A stretch of 64,000 bases of DNA from assembly GCA_013398175.1 (NCBI GenBank), contig VZRZ01003213.1, positions 653,925-717,924 on the forward strand, given 5' to 3'. The position numbers and the translations under genes are program-made. Origin of the DNA: Climacteris rufus (lineage: Eukaryota > Chordata > Aves > Passeriformes > Climacteridae). Below, one piece after another: positions 24,451 to 37,945 of this stretch (the stretch's first letter is position 1; every line of letters begins with the position of its first letter). The notes under the pieces were generated by a model, which worked only from the letters and a program-made list of their open reading frames with translations, was not told where the DNA came from and did not search any database.

Positions 24451-27438
24451 GCTAACCCCATCTGTGGTTCTCCTGGTGTTAAAGAGAAAATCCTAAAATA
24501 GTCCTTGAAGTATAGCAGCCTATTATTGTTTTCAGTGTATTATTACATTTTCCTCTATATCATTTAATAAACTCATCTTTGTCCTATAACTTGCTGATGC
24601 CCTGAAAGAATTTGATGAAGCTTACAATGTTTCTGAGAATACTAGCAACTCTGGAAATGCTCACGGTGTATCTAGAAGGGCAGCCAGGTGTTCTCTGGTT
24701 ATTCCTTGGTAATGGCTACAGATAAATTGTTGCACTGTACATTATGTTAGATTTAGGTAAACATGATTTGTTAATTAAGCTCAGAGACCAATGACACTGG
24801 ATTTATGTTCTTAAGGTCAGAGCCTAGAAATGGACAAAATAACCAAGAAATGCCTATTTGATAGATATGCAGGATATCAAATGATGTGTTGTCTCTTGTT
24901 AGACAGAAAAACCAGAAGTTTTTATTTCATCCATCATGCACCCTCAACATTGCCTGATTTTTAGTTATATCATATGGTGTGATAAAACATCCCCTCCTTT
25001 TTTTGTTTTTCACAAGACTTGTGCAATGTCTTGCAGAAGAAGTTACTCTAGGAATTTGCCCTAAAGGCAGCCAGCAACCACCACTTTAGACCAGCAAAAA
25101 ATCACTATTGATCCCTGCTGAGCTTACACCTATAGACCTCAGAGGGAACACCACTGTTCAACTACTGTATTTTCACGCTGTCTAGAGTTTGTCCTTATTT
25201 CTTTTCACCAATTTGTCATTGGGTACACAATCAGAATTCGTAACCATTTTAAAATGGATTAGGTCAATTATTACATGGAACATTTAAGGACCCTTGAAGA
25301 AAAAGGTAGTAAGTGCAGTGTTGTGATAACAGATTTTTGTTTGCTCTTTACCAAGACAAGTGGTCCAAAACCAGGTTTTTAGCTCATTTGCCTAGTGAAT
25401 ATGTATTTTTGCAGTCTAATGCATTTTTCCACAGCTCTGTTCTGCAGATGCTTTGTCACAAAATACATTTTTGTCTTAAGAACAGGCACTAGATCCTCTT
25501 GTAAGGACAAAGTAGGGTTTAACTGCAAAAATTTTTGGCTACATAAAGTAATGACTTTCCATTAAAATATTTAATACTAAAATACACCATGTAAGATATT
25601 TCTGTTAAAAATTGTAGGTATTGGCTAAACATATAAAAATTATACCGTTTAGGATCACATTTCCTTCTTGAGGGGGAAGGGAGTTAAACATAATTTCACA
25701 TATTGGGATCAGAGTTATTATTTTATTAGTTCTTTCAGCATTAATGTATGGCCTGATGTGAAACACTGAAACAGCAGCAGACAAAATACAGACATTTCTC
25801 ACTCCACTCCAGTTAAAATATTTCTAAATATATTGCTTTTATTTAGGTTGCAATAAATACTAGAAACATCAACCAGTTCAGGACTGGATTGTATGGGGGA
25901 TTACTCAAGCCATGCAGCAGAATTAGATCTGGCTTTACCTAATTTCCACTGCCTGAAAGATGGACAAGAGGTGTACAGTCATTATCCATACTCCCTCTGC
26001 AGTGAAGAGAGAGAGCAAGAGAAAAATAAGTTTAATTAATTCCAGCTTTCTAATATGTATGTTATGAAAGAGTTGAGTCATTACTTGAAGGTGTCTATTT
26101 ATCTCTGCCAGTTACAGGGAAAGCCTGAACAACTACGTAAGTCTAATTTTATAGTTAACTTTTAGATATCTAAATTATGAAAGATAAATCACTTGCTAAA
26201 TTACAACCTTTATTCAATTTTTATTATAACAAATAGATGGAGAAAATAGATGATGAGAAAAGTGGAAACCAACCATAACAGCAGTCAAGCAAAATATTTA
26301 TAGGCCTGAAGCTAAAGCATAAAGTGTATTATTAATACACGAGCAGTATTATCTACTGGAGGCATTTTTTCCTTTATTAAAATGCATTACTTGATTTCCT
26401 GCATCTGATGGAAAGTACCCAACTGCTTTGGGTAGTCAAATACATAAACTTATCTAACTTCTTTTTTTAACCTACCTTCCTCATAACTTCTTTCCTTCTC
26501 ACAGAAGTTCATGGTACGTGTGGGCTTCCTTTCCTCCCCTGTTTGGATTCCTGGTGAAACTTAGCCTTTTGGAGCTCAAGTTTCTTGGGGCCCCAAGTCC
26601 CCACAGAGAAGTGCTGGAATGGGTCCTCATGGTCCCCCCACTCCTAAATTGCCACAGTAGTCAAAAGACTGTGTCTGATCCTGCCACAGGTCCAGGTTGC
26701 TTCTCAATAGTCACTAGCATTGAGGAGTTCCTTGGTCTTCAATAATGGTAAGTAAAACCAGTTCCATAGTTTTAATGGAAAACTCGAGAAATTTAACTAA
26801 TTTGTTCTTACTGCAGGCATCTCATGTGCACTGTCTTGTTAACAGAACAACTCTGAAGAGCTTTAGAATTTGGGGGTTGACTTTTCTAGGAATCCCATTA
26901 AAGAGCCTAACCTCACACTTAATTTCCAATCTAGATTCATTTGTAGAGGGGGAGAAAAAAGAACACTACACCCCAACCTCAAAGTGCCACCCTCCAACGT
27001 TTTATTTTTAAGAATAGAAACAAAAGCAAATACATGTAAAAGAAAACAAAGAAGTTCAATATGGAATGCTTTGTTGATACAAAGCACTGCCTGTGTGACT
27101 TTATTTGTCTTTAAAGCTGCCAAGAATTTCAGTTACAGTTAATTCATCTCAAAGCACATGGGGTTTTTTGTCTTTTTTTCTCAGTAAGAACAACACAAGT
27201 TAAGGAAAAGGAACAAGTTCATCCTTGGAATAACTCCAGAACTCAGTATTCTAGATTTGATCGTATTTGATCATAAATACAAAAACTTTAATGGACAGAT
27301 TCTATCCTTCACTCTAGATCCTTCTTCCATTTGGTTTGAAGTCTTCGTAGTGGACTCATTTCTAATGCTATTCACATAGAAGAGCTATTCACTGGCTGCT
27401 GCTAAATCTCAGTAGCAGGAGAGGAACAGAGGAAGGAC
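24451..27438. other. Unique DNA, no recognised gene
   Basis: AT-rich sequence. The only point of note is a GC-richer stretch near 26505-26747 framed by good splice-site matches, listed separately. Confidence 0.65.
26505..26747 (+). other. Candidate exon (speculative)
   Basis: A pyrimidine-rich tract (about 26459-26499) ends in CACAG at 26500-26504, a good splice-acceptor match. After 243 bp the sequence AATAATG|GTAAGT gives a strong donor at 26748. The enclosed segment is more GC-rich than its surroundings. One frame is open over most of it but ends with TAA only two bases before the donor, and I recognise no protein family. If it is real, a noncoding exon is more likely than a coding one. 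Such splice-site pairs also arise by chance. Confidence 0.2.
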
Positions 27439-28158
27439 AAAAAAGAAAAAAAAGAAAGAAGAAAGAAGAAAGAAGGAAAAAAGAAAAAAGAAGGAAAAAA
27501 GGAAAAAAGGAAAAAGGAAAAAAAAAGAAAAAAGAAAAAAGAAGAAAGAAAAAAGAAAAAAAAGAAAAAAGAAAAAGAAAAAAGAAAAAAGAAAAGAGAA
27601 AAGAGAAAAGAGAAAAGAGAAAAGAGAAAAGAGAAAAGAGAAAAGAGAAAAGAGAAAAGAGAAAAGAGAAAAGAGAAAAGAGAAAAGAGAAAAGAGAAAA
27701 GAGAAAAGAGAAAAGAGAAAAGAGAAAAGAGAAAAGAGAAAAGAGAAAAGAGAAAAGAGAAAAGAGAAAAGAGAAAAGAGAAAAGAGAAAAGAGAAAAGA
27801 GAAAAGAGAAAAGAGAAAAGAGAAAAGAGAAAAGAGAAAAGAGAAAAGAGAAAAGAGAAAAGAGAAAAGAGAAAAGAGAAAAGAGAAAAGAGAAAAGAGA
27901 AAAGAGAAAAGAGAAAAGAGAAAAGAGAAAAGAGAAAAGAGAAAAGAGAAAAGAGAAAAGAGAAAAGAGAAAAGAGAAAAGAGAAAAGAGAAAAGAGAAA
28001 AGAGAAAAGAGAAAAGAGAAAAGAGAAAAGAGAAAAGAGAAAAGAGAAAAGAGAAAAGAGAAAAGAGAAAAGAGAAAAGAGAAAAGAGAAAAAAGAAAAA
28101 AGAAAAAAGAAGAAAGAAAAAAGAGAAAAGAAAGAAAAAAAAGAGAAAAGAAGAAAGG
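27439..28158. repeat. 720-nt homopurine tract with perfect 7-bp satellite core
   Basis: Every base of the plus strand from 27439 to 28158 is A or G. The core, 27591-28092, is an uninterrupted array of the 7-bp unit GAGAAAA, about 72 copies over 502 bp with no deviation that I can find. It is flanked on both sides by irregular GAAA/GAAAAA runs. The minus strand reads as a long open frame of F, L and S with a seven-residue period, a product of the repeat and not a gene. Long mirror-symmetric purine tracts are known to adopt triplex (H-DNA) forms. Confidence 0.97.
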
Positions 28159-31100
28159 TAGGAGAAACAAAAAAATTATAACATTGACTGCTTAAACTGA
28201 CAAGGAGCTGTAGAGTTGAAGGGTGTAGATTTCATGCCCTGATTGTATTTCTAGTCACTTTTATTTGGTATATATTTTCAAATATCTAAGAAATTAATAC
28301 AATTGAAATATCCAACTGTTGGCCTATCAATATGCAAGTGCACATGATATAGGAGAAGAATGGTATTTTAGAAGAGTTTTTATCCTAACTCTTTTAGTAT
28401 CTTTTCAGCAGAAACCAGATACCAAGACAAAGATACTGTCCCAAAAGGGCTGTTTCAAAATTGGTATTTATAACGTTATCCAGTGGTTTTGTGATGGGAT
28501 TAAATATCCACTGAGTACAAGGTCAAGTCTACAAAATGAATTGACTTGTGACCTACTTTGGATTTCAAATGCTCCACCAAGAACAGTCTAAAGGCTAGGT
28601 ATCTTATTGCATTCTGTCTTTTAACTTCTTAAACATACCTCTGTCTGAGGTTTCTGGATTTTCTATACCAATAACCCCTGCAATACATTAGGAAAGGGAA
28701 AAGGGAACTGTATCTTTCTACATATCATAGTATCATCTTCTGACCTGCTGGTCTCCAGTGGTGTGGTATTAAGAAAGGACTGAAATCCTTAGATTTTGCA
28801 GAGCCCAGCTGACTACACACTTTTAATTTTTAATCTATTTTATTAAAATTATCATTTGTCAGGTTACCTCAGTTCTTTAATATCTTGTTGTAGACCCTAA
28901 GTAAAATAACTCATGTATGCTCACTTTCCTGATCATAGCCTGGGAGAAACTGGCCACAGATTTAAGCAGGGCTTTTGCTGGAACATACTGTACCAGATCT
29001 CCCAGATATTGTGAAACTAACAAGTTTTTAGATGACTGCCCCTTAGCCAGAAAAAATTTTGCATTTAAGCCTTTTCCTCTAGGCATTCAGGGAATACAGG
29101 AATTGTCATTATGCTGACAAATGACATGCTTTGGGTGTATTACCACATGCAAAGATGGATAAAATATGAGTTATCTGATGCCAAAACCTTTGTTGGAGTA
29201 TTTAGTATAATAGTAGAATATGCCACTGTTTGGTCTACATTTAGGATAATTGTCTCAGATACCCAAATAAAATCTGTTTAGATGAACATAAATCTATTTG
29301 AAACTTATATTGGTTAACTGCGTTTATTGTTTTCATGATTATTCTTTTTGTGGTATTGCACATCTTCTCATCTCTCCCTAGAGAGCTATGTAGTGACAAT
29401 ATAAATTCCAAAACTGTTGGAAGGCTTAGTGCTAATAATTATGTTTCATTTAAGAAAATAACTGTGCAAAGCATCATGTCCCTTCCCTAGGTTCATGAAT
29501 GCCTTTCAGCACGTCTACATGGAAGTCCATTACTAGATGCACTCATTGAAAGGGAAGAATAGTGAATGCTACCAGCGTCATTGTACAAGATGAAACAGTG
29601 GGTTTCAGGAGCAAAAATACTGTTGTCTTTGCATAGCTGTTGAGGGAACAGTTTGATGACACTAGCCATGTTCATGTGCCTAGAAATCTTTTTGGTTCTG
29701 TCACCTTTTGAGGATAATGCCTTCCTGAGCTACTGTTCGGCTATTATCTCTTCATTCACATCTATGACATGGACACCAGAAGTTATTACTTAAATCTGAA
29801 AATTATTTTTCCAGTTAGATAATATAAGATAGATTTCTGTACAGAAAAACACAGAAGGATACAACCCATATGGATGAGCCAAACCTTTTTCCATCCCCAT
29901 ACTTCCTTTGATCTCCTAGGGAAAAACTAGCCTCAGAGGTTCTTTATGTAATAAGTTTTGTGTTTCCTTTTCATACCGGTCAACCTATGCAGCTGCAGAA
30001 AAGCACGGATTCAAGTCTACCAGAGACAAGCACTGAACAACAGAAAAAACTGGATATAATCGCACAGTAAATGACTGTTCTTGATAAGAAGAAATATTCC
30101 ATTTATAGCAAAATATTTTACCATACTTGTTTTTATCTCTGGGATAATAGGGAGGAAACACTAGACAAGGAAAAAGTAGGGGAAAGAAAGTGGGGCAGGA
30201 ATTACTGAATGTATGATTAAATAAATTTGTGCTATTTGTATAAAATCTGAAGAAGAAAATCTAAGCATTTTATAATGGTGTGAAAATACAGATTAGCTTC
30301 CCAATCCTGCCTCACTGATCTGTGATTTCACTTGTTTTTTTTAATGAACATGAATTAGTCTTTCCATAAAGGTATCGTTCACTCCATGTAAATGTTGTAT
30401 TGTCACTCAGTGCATTTAAGACACACAATTCCCATTTTTATGGTTGCTTTGCTTTCTGCAGTCAGGTGCTTCACTTCAGTTGAGATTTAAAGCCAAACTT
30501 TGTTCAAATACTGGCAACACAAAACACTCATAGGAGAAAATAAAAGAAAAATTTGTTTAACTGGTGATGATGTTTGGTTGCTTTTTCCCCTTGTAGAAAT
30601 GTCTGTCTCAAACCACGCAGCTGGGAAAGGCAACCTCAGGCTCCAGCCCAGGCTGCCTGCATATAGACACTGTACTTGTCAGCCAATGTAATACATGCTA
30701 AAGAAGCTAGAGATTTCATGATTTTCTGCTTGAAAGAGCCTGGGGCAGCCTCACTTGAGACTGCACAGCATGTGCAGGAGAGATCAGACAGTTCAGCCCA
30801 AGGCAAACATTAGTGTACTGGTTATACAAATGCACAGTACAGACTTAGAAGCTTTGTGTTATCCCTTCAGAGCAACACCATTTTGTACTGGTGAATATTA
30901 GCTAATTAGGCATATTAGCTCAGAGCTGATACAGTATGGCACCAGAGTACCCTACTCCCCAGTAGTAGCTTACAGCCAACTTGGTCTCACAGACAAGCAA
31001 TTAAACATAGTGTAAAAGAAGGAAACTGAGAACACATATTATCAGTGCAGATTATCTGGGACTAATCTAACACAGAGTATAAAACTTTCTGTGCTCACAT

Positions 31101-34100
31101 TTAAGCCATGAGCATCTGGTCTTGGCCATATTTGGTCTACTACCGATGAATGGAGAAATCTGTCATCTGTGGATACCCTAACAGAACTAATATCTTCCAA
31201 ATAAATGTCTGAGCAAAATAAACGACTAAAGCGAAGCTCTGTTCATTGCACTGCTCCAAAAATAGGTGTATATTAAAATAGAGTCAAGTGTTATACAAAG
31301 TGCCTTGGCAACAAGAACTAATATTGCAGTGAGTTGTAAGTCCCAGGAATGCAAAGATAGTTGGGCAAACAAACTGAACTGCTCAGTTATAAACATGGGC
31401 TTTCTCTGCTGCTGCAGAGAAAGGCAACAACCATATTGAAACATGTGAGGGAAACGTCAGCATGCCACAAATCTAATGCATTACCTTCAGGCAAAATATT
31501 GCAGAGGAAATAAAAGCTTTGAAAGTTTTAGACAAAGAAGGTGGCTAACTTTAGCTGCACTGGAGAGGCATGGCTAATAGAGTGGGGACAGCTTCCAGAA
31601 TGTGATGGCATGTAAAGTTTTTCTGGTGACAGGAAGAAGGAGGAAGACGCTATCAACATTTTAGTATCTAGTTTTGTTCTTGTCAGACCCTTACTAGCCA
31701 GTGCAGTATAAAATATCACCTCTGGAAATGTACTATTGTTGTATAGAGTCCTCTGCCCATTTCCCCAGCTGCATCTCTTCAGTATGTGTTCCAGTCATAA
31801 AAATAACTTAATACACTGATTTGATAAAAATATTTAGATAACTAATAATCCTGTCCAACAAATATTTCAGATGTTTTTTAAGAAGGTTGTTCTTATCACA
31901 TGGTAAACAATTTCAGTGGGGTTCAACCACAGTGTGCTTTCTGTATGGATGCTGATACTGAATACAGCAGAGCCAGTCATAAATTTTACTTTGGAAAAAG
32001 CAGAGCTACACCAATTTATTTCATGAGACATAGTTTGTGGTAATGCATGGCCTTCTTTCTGGAGATATTCACTTGGGTTTTCTGAGTGCAGGAACACCTA
32101 TTTACACAAACATATTTTATATACGTGTAGAACTATCAGTTCTTTGTGGCTGCTAGTTATGCATGTCTGAAGTTCTGGGAACCAAGTAGTTATAGTCCTC
32201 TTGGATAAACTTGGATTACCTGAGCTATTAGTTAGGAAAAGCCAATCTAAGACTCAGCATTCATAATAATCTTTATGAAAATCCCTGTGAACTGTGTTGC
32301 TATTGACCTGCAGGTTTAGATACAGGTTTATCTTTAAAGTGTCAGTCTTTTCACTTGTCTGATTTTTCATAGTTTTACTATTCATAGCTATCAACAAAGA
32401 AAATAAATGGAAATTTGGCATAGTGGATGAATGATAAAAGCAATCGTTTGGTTTGTATCTTGATTCAGAAAATTTAGGAAGAGACAGAAATGACAAGAAT
32501 TGCCAGATATTTACACATTCTTCATTTTTGCAAAAGTACACTGATATTTTCAGAAAATGAGAAGAATATGAGAAGGGTTTTCCCACTAATACATAAAAAT
32601 CGCTAATGAGAGTATGCACCAATCCAAATATTGTATTCCTATAAAGCACACCCACAAAAAAATTAGTCAATCATCAAAATGATGATTCCACTAGTTCGTG
32701 GAAACTATATACCTGCTCTGCATGAGAATGGTGAATTAAACAAATAGTCTGGATACTCTGTTTACACTAGCTACAATTTTCCCTCAGAATTTTTTCTCCC
32801 TTACAGCTTTATTACAATGTTTTTTTTTATCATTATAAGTACCCAAGACCTACCCATCACTCTTTGATATTTGAAGCGCATTCAATTTATTTCCAAGTAT
32901 GATCTTTTTCTTCTCTATTTTCAAATAAACTTCTCATCATAACGTAACCAATATGACTCCAAAAAATAAAGCTTATCTCAATTATCTCTATTACCTCTAT
33001 TCATACACAAGGCTGGTTTACCTGCTTCTGGACAGAAATGCTTTGAATACCTTTGCAATAAAGTCATACAGTCATATATCATTGTCTCCACGAAGATAAA
33101 ACCAGGAAACAGATAACAATTGACACTTTCATTGTGACATAGTGCTGAATGTGTTATCTCCATGACTCAGAGGACCTTAATATTTAATACCATTTTCTAA
33201 CAAACCTATGTAAACTGCTGAATTCTCAGGAAGAGCAGAGTAAGGTTTTTACTACCATTGTAAAGAAATGCTTTTTAACTTTAATAACACAAATGTTTCA
33301 TTGCATATTTTCTAATTTATAGTTATTTCTACCTGGTAATAAAAATACTATTTTTCTGAATAAATCTGAGTTCCAATTATTATCAGTGTACCCTATTTAA
33401 GAGAAAATAACTATCTACAAATACTTAACTACCTGCAGGATCCTGTGTCCACAAAGTACAGTATCACCTGATTTTCTGAAGAATCTTGCTTGAAATTGCA
33501 TAATTTCAAAGGTGGCCTCTATCTATTGACTGTCAAATCAGAAAAAGTGCTTCATGGTCTAACTTGCATGACATGGCCATATGACCTTTCAGAGTAATTT
33601 AGTGCTGATCTAGAACACAGGAATTTAGAAAAAGATTTTTTTAAGTTTTATATTATTATGTTATAATTAAAAATATTTAGTGATGAAGAAGCTTTATCAT
33701 TTGAACCCTTCTTCTATTGACCACAGTGGCAGCAAAAGGTACATATGATATTTCTAGATTCTTTCTTTCTGGTGTCAACCTATAGTCAGTGTTCTAACTT
33801 TTCTTAATACGCTGAAAAGTTCCGCTATTGAATTTGTGATCAAACCTTAACATTCTTTGTAACAAATCAACTGTATTGAGGTTGGATTTCCACATATTGA
33901 ATGTTTTCTCATCCTTTGAATATTTGTGTGAACGTCTTGAAAATTTCTAATTTATTTACACCCTTTAGCCTTGAAAATACAAGACCCAGTGCCTTTTTCT
34001 AGTCAAAGTCTCCCTAGAATGAAATGACAGCTTCAAATAGTTTGGTTTCTTTATTCTTTGGAACATCATTCAGAGAAGTCAGTGTGTCTGCTGGGATTGT

Positions 34101-34512
34101 GAAAAATTTCCTCAGGTTATTTCTGTAATTTGCAAAAATATTAGTAACATTTAATTAATAATAGTCTTAGTGAAAACAGATTAAGTTAAATCCAATAACT
34201 TTCTAGACATCACTTCTTACACTGCTTCTGGCTCCTTTGGGATGCTGTGTGAAGTTATCACAGACACATTTAACTGAGTCAATTTAATATTTCCCATAGA
34301 GAACACAAATCCATTTGCATTATTATCACCAAATGAAACCTTGTTTCAATAACATTTAACATAATAAAAATCTATGAAAATATAGTGCAGATTATATTCT
34401 GAGAGAAAGATTAAATATTAGAGTGACATTTGTGATTGAACATATAAAATTTTTGAAAGTTGCCGAGTGACCCTATTTATGATTTATGTTCACTAGATAT
34501 TTTTTAATGTAG
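28159..34512. other. Unique AT-rich DNA, nothing recognised
   Basis: No LINE tail, LTR or coding exon was recognised in this stretch. The longest open frames are short, have low-complexity AT-rich composition and show no domain motif. Confidence 0.65.
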
Positions 34513-35363
34513 TGTTTGCATTGTGTGTAGGTGTGAAGGAAGATGCAGCAAGCGACCTCTGTGTGAAAAACTGGGAGCTGCCCCATGCCGTACATGGCTG
34601 GGTCCAGCCGGGTCCAAAATGGACACTCCCCAGGGTACAGCTGATCCTGTCAGCTAAGCTGGTAGCACTTCTGATAAAACACATTTCAGAAAGAGCAAAT
34701 ACCCCTTAGGCAGTGAGGACTGAGAAAATAAGTGTGTGAGAAGCAATTCTGCAAATCCCATAGTCTGAGAAGATGGAGTGGGAGGAGGTGCTCCAGGTGC
34801 TGGAGCAGATTTTCCTGTTGCCAGTGGAGAGGGCCGTGGTGGAACAGGTATTTCCCTGAAGCCTGTTGAGGACCCCACATCAGAGCAGGTGAATATGCCC
34901 CAAAGGAACAGTGGTTTGCAGAGAGAAGCCCACACTGCAGAAGGTTTATCCTGAAGGACTGCAACATGTGGAGTACTCACGCTGCAAAAGGGAAGAAACG
35001 TGAGGAGGAAGGAGATGCAGACAGGAACTGTTATGGGCTGACTGCAACCCCATACCCTCTCTCTCTGCACTACTCAGAGGGTTGGGCTGGGTGGAGGAGG
35101 CAAAAGCTAAGGAAAAAACCATAAAAGAGCAGGGGAAGGTTTTTGTCTTTGTATCTCACCTTCCTACTGCAATTTTAATTGGCAAAAATCAATTTTCCCC
35201 AAGTAGAGTCTTTTAAGCCCATGATGATAATTGCCAAGTGAGCTTTCTATCTTTATCTTAACCTACAAGCTTTTCTATCTTATTTTCTCCCTCCTCCTGT
35301 TGAGTATGGTGAATGACATGGCTAGGTGGGTGTCTGGAAGCTAGACAAGGTCAACCCAGACCA
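34513..35363 (+). mobile_element. ERV LTR, plus strand
   Basis: The block has GC content and words unlike its flanks: GAAGATGCAGCAAGCGACCT near the start, GGTGCTCCAGGTGCTGGAGC in the middle, and TTTTCCCCAAGTAGAGTC followed by AAGGTCAACCCAGACCA at the end. This is the 3' structure of a common bird LTR group (probably ERV-L-like) that is also seen at 37946-38551 in the opposite orientation. The TATA and polyadenylation words are decayed. Edges are approximate. With ends at 34513 and 35363 the flanks are ATGTAG and ATGTTG, a possible target-site duplication with one mismatch. No internal retroviral genes are attached, so it is probably a solo LTR. Confidence 0.75.
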
Positions 35364-37945
35364 ATGTTGTACATTATTTTCTGGTTGCAATTGTTTTGAT
35401 TAGCAGAGCTCAAGCTAAAGTTGTTAAAGGCATTCCAGTCTGAAAACCCCATTGAAATAAATACTTATGGCATGCACTAATATCAGAATGCAGAAAGTGA
35501 AGAAGTAAGAAAATTAAGAAGAAACTAACTCATTTTAGGGTCTGGGTTTCAGATGGTGAAATGACGTTCTGTGGTTTTAGTTTTTCCCATTTCTTTTGGA
35601 AGTTAATTAAGATTTCTTTTGGAGAACTTTAATGAAACCAAAGTCTCACAGAAGGGCAGCATTTGTTGCAATTAAATAGGTATAGTAGTAATATGCACAA
35701 ATAGGCAATTTCTAGTCATTACTACATATGCATTGCGCCAGCTCACATACATATCAATACAGAATTGAATTTAAAAGTTCATGAAAATGCATATATAAGA
35801 GGATGGGTGCTTATATTCTTATTTTGCACGCAAACACACAAATGAATGGCTTGTCACTGCTTAATGAATTTTTCAGAATGTATGATGAAACAATTTCTCT
35901 GCATGCAAACACAGTACAAACAGCTTGCAAAAGACCTCAATTGATAAGTTACAAACAACAGAGTGAAGATATTAATTTAGATAAATGAAGCTTGTTGAGT
36001 CAAAAATGTGCTATGTGGTAACTTAACTAATTTGCTTAGCTTTTCAGATGCTGTTTATAGTTATTTCAGCAACTGTGACATATTACTTCTCTTTGAGAAA
36101 AAAGTATGGTTTAACAAGAATATATATCAGATGCAGCTGTGGTGGTCCTAAAAGGAGCAGCATATTTCCAACATACTTTATTAAGCTGAATTACCAGTAG
36201 GTTCTTAGTTTTGGTTATAGTGGACTAGAAAATTTACAACTGTTTGGATTACTATTATTTTTCAAGTGCATTAGAATTTAGAAACAAAATCATGACAACC
36301 TAATCTAAACTGGCATCTAAATGATTCTTTTGGGAAACTTGCAGTGAATTTGGTGAAAGGGATTCCACACATCAGAGGTTTCCTGAACCTGAGTATCCTA
36401 AGAACTGAAAAGTGTAGCAAGTGATTTGGTAACACAATGCCAATGCTTTCCTTAAATTTTGGTGAAGAGTCAGAAAATTCCTTGCAAAAAGCAATATATC
36501 TGATACATGTTTGCTACACTGAGTGCCGTTCTGATGAGAGCAATTATAAAGAAAATACCTGTTGTAAAGTCATATACTATGCAGGTAGCAGTTCACAGGA
36601 TAACAATTTTTAATAGGACACAGGCACTTTCACATGCTCAGCTTAAGTAAATGATACCACCTTAAAAAGATCTTATATTTGATAGTGGTTTTGATTTCAA
36701 ACTAGTTTGGTAGGGAGGAAGTTAGGCCAGAAAATAAACATTTATAATCTCAGAGAAACTTATCTTCAATAGGAGTGTTTGTACACTATCTACAAAAGAA
36801 TCATTTTACAAAATAAACACAAAAATACTCCTCACCCAACACCAATGTGCAAAGGGTATGACACATAGAAGGAATATCTGGAGTGAATACAAACACGTCA
36901 TCTTGAAGAGCATTGATATTTTGGTGTTGAAATGGAGTAGTAAGTTTTCATCATTTTCAAAATCATCATATGCACATCCATAAGCATCCATACAATTTAG
37001 ACCAACACTGAATGCTTTTCAGGCAACCAGGCCAACAGTAGCTTTTAAAATACTCTTTTAATAAAGCAATTCCTGAGAATGGAAGACTTACCTGTTGAGA
37101 AGTCCCAGAAAAGGATAACAATTTCAGTTACATACAGCAGGTATACCTTGTACACTCAGCAATGTGGGCCCTCGAGGAGCCTCACTGTCCTCCAGGCATC
37201 ACAAAGGACAGTTGGTAATTTACCTGCAACAAGTCTGTTTGTAATTGTGCTTCAGTAGCTGATGCTTGTTTAGGCTTGCCTTGCCACAGGACTTGATCAT
37301 GCTGAGGTTCTTAACTAGGGTGTACCAGAGGTAGCAAGCATAACACTGGCATTGGTTATCAAAGCATAAAATAAGGTGACTGGAATGTAAAGATTAAAAC
37401 ATCCTGTTTCCCCAGGCAAGTACTTTTTTATTCCCATTATACAGTCTTCCAGTGGTTACTGTCTTTCACATTTTTAGCATGTCCTTCTTAACTGGCTGTT
37501 ATCCATACGTTAAGCATACAGTCAAATGCCAGCAATTCTTATGATCAAACATTCAGTTCATGTGCTAGCCAGAAAGCAGCAAATAACAAATTATTAAATT
37601 ATTAAATTACGTATATCCATTCTGCAACATCCTTTTCAAGGGTCTTGTGTCAGATGACAAATATTGATTGCTAGTCCTTGAATTACCATGACATTCACCT
37701 GGGAGCACTTAATCATATAAACAAATCAAATAATTTTCAAGATAACATATATTTCTTTAACCTTGCTTTCATTTAGCAATATTACTCGTGGAATACAAAT
37801 CCTTATGCCCTGTAATGCCTTCTGCTTTTAACATATCAGTTTTCTTGATGCCCTCAACTTTATCTCAGTTTTCTATAATCAAATTCTATTGGACTTCAGC
37901 TCATTGACTATAGTACATAGTCATAAATGATTCCTTAGCAAACTG
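35364..37945. other. Unique AT-rich DNA between two LTRs
   Basis: No gag, pol or env remains are visible between the two related LTRs. Because they also lie in opposite orientation, they are not the two ends of one provirus. Confidence 0.7.

Noticed and set aside
27591..28092. CRISPR or other spaced repeat array
   Set aside because: The units are directly adjacent 7-mers without spacers. It is a simple satellite in a vertebrate genome.
27409..28170. 253-residue open frame on the minus strand
   Set aside because: It is a translation of the GAGAAAA array and its flanks: only F, L and S with a seven-residue period. The purine bias removes stop codons on that strand. It is not a gene.
32254..32670. 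138-residue open frame on the minus strand
   Set aside because: It has an AT-rich, low-complexity composition, no known motif and no splice context. A chance frame is the simplest explanation.
34654..35070. 138-residue open frame on the minus strand
   Set aside because: It lies wholly within an LTR, antisense to it, and has no recognisable domain.
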